The notes beneath the pieces were generated by a model, which did not search any database, was not told the origin of the DNA, and was given only the letters and a program-made list of their open reading frames with translations. Below are positions 61,644 through 64,000 of a DNA stretch of 64,000 nt, in pieces. The stretch's first letter is position 1. The number at the start of each line of letters is the position of its first letter. The DNA comes from Streptomyces sp. PT12. GTDB taxonomy: Bacteria > Actinomycetota > Actinomycetes > Streptomycetales > Streptomycetaceae. The DNA lies in assembly GCF_003311645.1 (NCBI RefSeq), contig NZ_QEST01000272.1, positions 62,001 through 126,000 of the forward strand. The letters run 5' to 3'. The translations under genes and the position numbers were made by a program.

Positions 61644-62057
61644 ATGACAACGGATTCGGTCCAGCCGCCGAGTCAGCCGGATTTGTATCTCGCGGACGGT
61701 GAGCTGAGAGAGTTCTCGAGCTGGCTGAGCTTACTGTTGGACAAGCTGAACGGCTCCGGCGTGAGCGGCGAGCAGGTCAGCGTCCTGAACACCGCGGAGC
61801 ACCACTTCGGTGAATCGCCCGCGGCGGCAGAGATCTTCGCCGAGTACGAAAGGGTGCGCGCACGCCTCGAGGAATTCGTGCGCCTTCAGCAAGAGGCCAT
61901 CGAGATGCTGAGTATCTCCACCGCTGCGATGGAGAACGACTATGTGACTGCCGACCAGGAGGAGTTCGAGCGGTTCCAGCAGATCAGCGCGAACTTCGAC
62001 TCGCTGTACGACAGGGGCAGGGGTTCCGGCTCCGGGCCAGGGGACGTGCTTCTGTGA
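61644..62057 (+). CDS. Small acidic helical ESX-associated protein with TTA codon
   Basis: A 137-residue protein without signal peptide. It is mostly helical and acidic (AEHHFGESPAAAEIFAEYERVRARLEEFVRLQQEAIEML), with a Gly-rich tail. Length and helix-turn-helix layout recall WXG100/PE-type secretion partners, but the WXG motif is absent; FGE (residues 55-57) is the nearest equivalent. Codon 30 is TTA (61731-61733), rare in streptomycetes and read by the bldA tRNA. Third-position G/C is visibly lower than in the genes upstream. GGAGGGGAGGGTGGG precedes ATG 61644. Probably paired with the next gene. Confidence 0.75.
   Translation: MTTDSVQPPSQPDLYLADGELREFSSWLSLLLDKLNGSGVSGEQVSVLNTAEHHFGESPAAAEIFAEYERVRARLEEFVRLQQEAIEMLSISTAAMENDYVTADQEEFERFQQISANFDSLYDRGRGSGSGPGDVLL
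61731..61733 (+). other. TTA leucine codon (bldA-dependent)
   Basis: In-frame TTA at codon 30 of the 61644-62057 gene (SLL in LSLLLDKL). One of two in-frame TTA codons I could find in the window. Confidence 0.9.
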
Positions 62058-62072
62058 TGGGGGGTCGGGGCG

Positions 62073-63434
62073 ATGAGTGAGCACGAGTCCGCGTCGCACG
62101 AGGCGTTGGTGGCCATGATCGCCAATGGCGCCCCCGAGGCGCTCACCTCCCGGGCGGAGATCCTCATCGAGATGGCGCCCTACCTGGAGACGGTGGGGAA
62201 CTTTATCTGGATGCGGATCGCGACCATGCCGTGGGAGGGGGAGGCGGCCGAGACGATCCGGGCGTGGGGCGATCACTTCCGGCGTGAGTCGGCGATGCTG
62301 AGCAAGTACGCGTCGGTCACGGGCAACGCCATGCAGATGGCGGGGGAGGCGCTTGCCCAGGCCAAGTCCTCGATGCCCCCGGTCCCCGACTCGCCGCTTG
62401 GCCCCGTGGAGACCGGCACGGTGGCGGACCTGATCACGGCGGGTGTCGAACGCGAAGAGGCCATCGGCGTGATGGACCGCCTGGCATCCTCCTACCGCAT
62501 CGCGGCGAACACGATGTCGAGGGCGGTAGAGCCGCAGTTCGAGGGTCTGGCTCCCAGAGGCTTTCGGGCCCCTTCGCCCGGCCCCGCGGGTGACTCCCCG
62601 GTGGCGGGGACCATGCCACCTGGCGGCGCGTCCGAGCCCGTCGGTTGGTACGGGGCGACGCCGGGAGGCGGCGGGACGCCGTCCTCTCCCGATGCCTTCC
62701 AGTCACCACTCCCGGCTGAGACAGGCCAGGCGGTGTCGGGGGCGCCGATCCGGCCCGCCATCGGGGGCGCCGACGAGCGCATCGGCACTTCGTTGGACTC
62801 CCTCACCACGGCCCCACCTTCGGCACCACCAGCCGGTCCGCCGTCACCTGTTGGGCCCACGCCCACGACTCCGCCGCTTGACCATGGCGGCGGACCGCTG
62901 ATCCCGCCCGGGGGGCCACCGGCACGGTTGGGGCCCGGCCTCGGCGGCCCGGTGGCCAAGCCGCCGAGCGCTGGACCTCCGGCGAGCGGGCCGCCTCCTG
63001 TGGGGAGGTCGCCTGTCGTCGGCCCGGGGCACGGCCCGGCCGTTCCCGGCCCGGCAGGGCATTCCTCCATGGTGGGGCGCCCACCGATGGGCGGCATGCC
63101 GAGCAACGGCGCTCTCATTCCCCGAACGCCAGCCCAGAGCGGGATCTACGGGGGAGTGCCGCGCCCCGCGGAACGGCTCAGCCGAGGTCTGCCCCTGGGC
63201 AACGCCATCGGTCTGGGGGCGGTTCCGGCGATGCGTGATCCAGCCACAGGGGCGGTCCACGGGCCCGGAGGTGGTCTGGTCGGACGACCTGTCGGCGCGG
63301 TGAACGCCAGCCCTCACCGGCCCACACCGCCTTCCCAAGCGCCCCGGGTGACGGGGCGGCCTCTGGTGCCGAAGCCCGGTCGCCGCCGCAGGAGGAAGCT
63401 GGACGATCGCGAACGACACGACAAGGACCGCTGA
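62073..63434 (+). CDS. WXG/PPE-like ESX protein with long proline-rich tail
   Basis: A 453-residue protein. Residues 1-~165 are helical with a WEG motif (Trp54-Glu55-Gly56 in MPWEGEAAETIRAW), like the helix-turn-helix of WXG100/PPE proteins. Residues ~170-430 are low-complexity Pro/Gly/Ser (for example GPPASGPPPVGRSP), and the C terminus is strongly basic (KPGRRRRRKLDDRE). There is no signal peptide. It starts 15 bases after the acidic partner gene and just before the second mycosin, so it is a good candidate ESX substrate or structural protein, with the preceding small protein as partner. Confidence 0.78.
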   Translation: MSEHESASHEALVAMIANGAPEALTSRAEILIEMAPYLETVGNFIWMRIATMPWEGEAAETIRAWGDHFRRESAMLSKYASVTGNAMQMAGEALAQAKSSMPPVPDSPLGPVETGTVADLITAGVEREEAIGVMDRLASSYRIAANTMSRAVEPQFEGLAPRGFRAPSPGPAGDSPVAGTMPPGGASEPVGWYGATPGGGGTPSSPDAFQSPLPAETGQAVSGAPIRPAIGGADERIGTSLDSLTTAPPSAPPAGPPSPVGPTPTTPPLDHGGGPLIPPGGPPARLGPGLGGPVAKPPSAGPPASGPPPVGRSPVVGPGHGPAVPGPAGHSSMVGRPPMGGMPSNGALIPRTPAQSGIYGGVPRPAERLSRGLPLGNAIGLGAVPAMRDPATGAVHGPGGGLVGRPVGAVNASPHRPTPPSQAPRVTGRPLVPKPGRRRRRKLDDRERHDKDR

Positions 63435-63438
63435 TTCG

Positions 63439-64000
63439 ATGACTCCCCCCACGCCCTCAACTCACCGACGTGGTAAGTCCCTCTCGCTGTTATTGGCGGG
63501 GATGGTCTTCTGCGGCACGGCTCTGGCTCCGCACGCGGCTGCCGAAGGTCCCCAGGACCCCTGGTACATGAGCACGTGGCGGGTCCAGGAGATGTGGGAG
63601 CAGACGAGAGGGGAGGGCGTCACGGTGGCGGTTCTCGACTCCGGGGTGGATGCGTCCCTCCCACACCTTGAGGGTCAGGTCATGGAAGGTGCCGACTTCA
63701 CCCGCGACCCCGAGGGGGCTCATTACGACACCGAAGGCCATGGCACCGTCATGGCGGGGGTCATCGCGGGTACCGGTGAGGGGGGCGGAATCCAGGGGCT
63801 CGCTCCCGGGGCCGAGATCCTTCCTGTTCGGGTCGCCGACAGCGCCAGTTGGGACTTCGGTCTGGAGGACCGTTTCGCCGAGGCGATCCAATACGCCGTC
63901 GACTCCGGCGCCAAGATCATCAATATTGCGGTGGGTTCGGAGGTGGCCAGCGGCAATCCCGAGGAGCTATATGCCGCTATCGATGAGGCAGTACGCAGCG
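63439..64000 (+). CDS. Second mycosin (subtilisin-like ESX protease), 3' end cut by window
   Basis: The first 187 codons of a subtilase. Signal peptide (residues 1-35, RRGKSLSLLLAGMVFCGTALAPHAAA), then WRVQEMWEQTRGEGVTVAVLDSGVDAS with catalytic Asp67, and EGHGTVMAG with His101. The Ser region lies outside the window. It shares the mycosin start WxxxxMW with mycosin 1 but is clearly a separate paralogue. Codon 18 is TTA (63490-63492). Codon use is less G/C-biased than in mycosin 1. ATG 63439 starts five bases after the upstream stop. Confidence 0.88.
   Translation, partial: MTPPTPSTHRRGKSLSLLLAGMVFCGTALAPHAAAEGPQDPWYMSTWRVQEMWEQTRGEGVTVAVLDSGVDASLPHLEGQVMEGADFTRDPEGAHYDTEGHGTVMAGVIAGTGEGGGIQGLAPGAEILPVRVADSASWDFGLEDRFAEAIQYAVDSGAKIINIAVGSEVASGNPEELYAAIDEAVRS
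63490..63492 (+). other. TTA leucine codon (bldA-dependent)
   Basis: In-frame TTA at codon 18 of the second mycosin, inside the signal peptide. Confidence 0.9.

Noticed and set aside
1-64000. tRNA or rRNA genes
   Set aside because: No cloverleaf-like T-loop/anticodon arrangement or rRNA-like segment was recognised; a tRNAscan run would be decisive.

Overview
The window is very GC-rich DNA with strong G/C bias at third codon positions, frequent GTG starts, a TTG start, several probable leaderless genes and almost no TTA codons. Gene content and order (rlmN; a gabT/PucR/aldehyde dehydrogenase neighbourhood; ribF-truB-rbfA-infB-ylxR-nusA-rimP; ispG-rseP-dxr; an ESX/type VII locus) point to Streptomyces or a close relative. 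I see no rRNA, tRNA, CRISPR array, insertion sequence or prophage.

Layout. (1) 1-4691: the 3' end of rlmN and its terminator, then a TPP riboswitch controlling thiBPQ, a thiamine ABC importer. (2) 4.6-8.8 kb: a hypothetical gene without a clear start, a secreted GHL10-type glycosyl hydrolase behind a palindromic operator, and a two-gene ABC exporter whose ATPase has a degenerate signature motif. (3) 9.1-23.9 kb: a mostly amine-catabolic and salvage neighbourhood. It holds two aldehyde dehydrogenases, GabT, a PucR regulator, adenosine deaminase, a glycerophosphodiester phosphodiesterase, an orphan MalK-type ATPase, a large membrane-anchored P-loop ATPase and a Trm11-like methyltransferase. (4) 23.9-34.9 kb: a glycan-utilisation locus. 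It holds an intracellular GH3 enzyme, an LplA/LplB/YtcP-type importer with no ATPase of its own, a GH42 beta-galactosidase, a GH12 endoglucanase and a LacI regulator. Four copies of GAAGCGCTTC sit at the promoters, so the locus looks like one LacI regulon, probably for a beta-glucan or xyloglucan-type polymer. (5) 35-38.5 kb: a VLCAD-like acyl-CoA dehydrogenase, a leaderless small membrane protein, a DUF397-like protein and a methyltransferase whose 3' end carries a 21-bp tandem duplication.

(6) 38.7-41.3 kb: a ParA-like ATPase with long Pro/Gln-rich arms, of the SCO5717/EspI-like group tied to ESX loci. (7) 41.3-56.8 kb: the conserved translation and isoprenoid block on the minus strand, with ribF, truB, rbfA, a DUF503 gene, infB, ylxR, nusA and rimP, then two acetyltransferases, ispG, rseP and dxr. 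A plus-strand trio (lipoprotein, ferritin-like DUF4439 protein, degenerate APH-type kinase) sits inside it. (8) 56.8-64 kb: ESX core genes. EccE and a coupled unknown gene are on the minus strand. EccB, mycosin 1, a small acidic helical protein, a WXG/PPE-like proline-rich protein and a second mycosin (cut by the window end) are on the plus strand.

The most interesting signals are the four-operator LacI regulon, the two in-frame TTA codons confined to the ESX segment (predicting bldA-tRNA control of that segment), the separation of the ParA-like ATPase from the ESX core by the whole nusA-dxr block, the APH-like protein lacking expected metal-binding residues, and several unknown genes translationally coupled to characterised partners.
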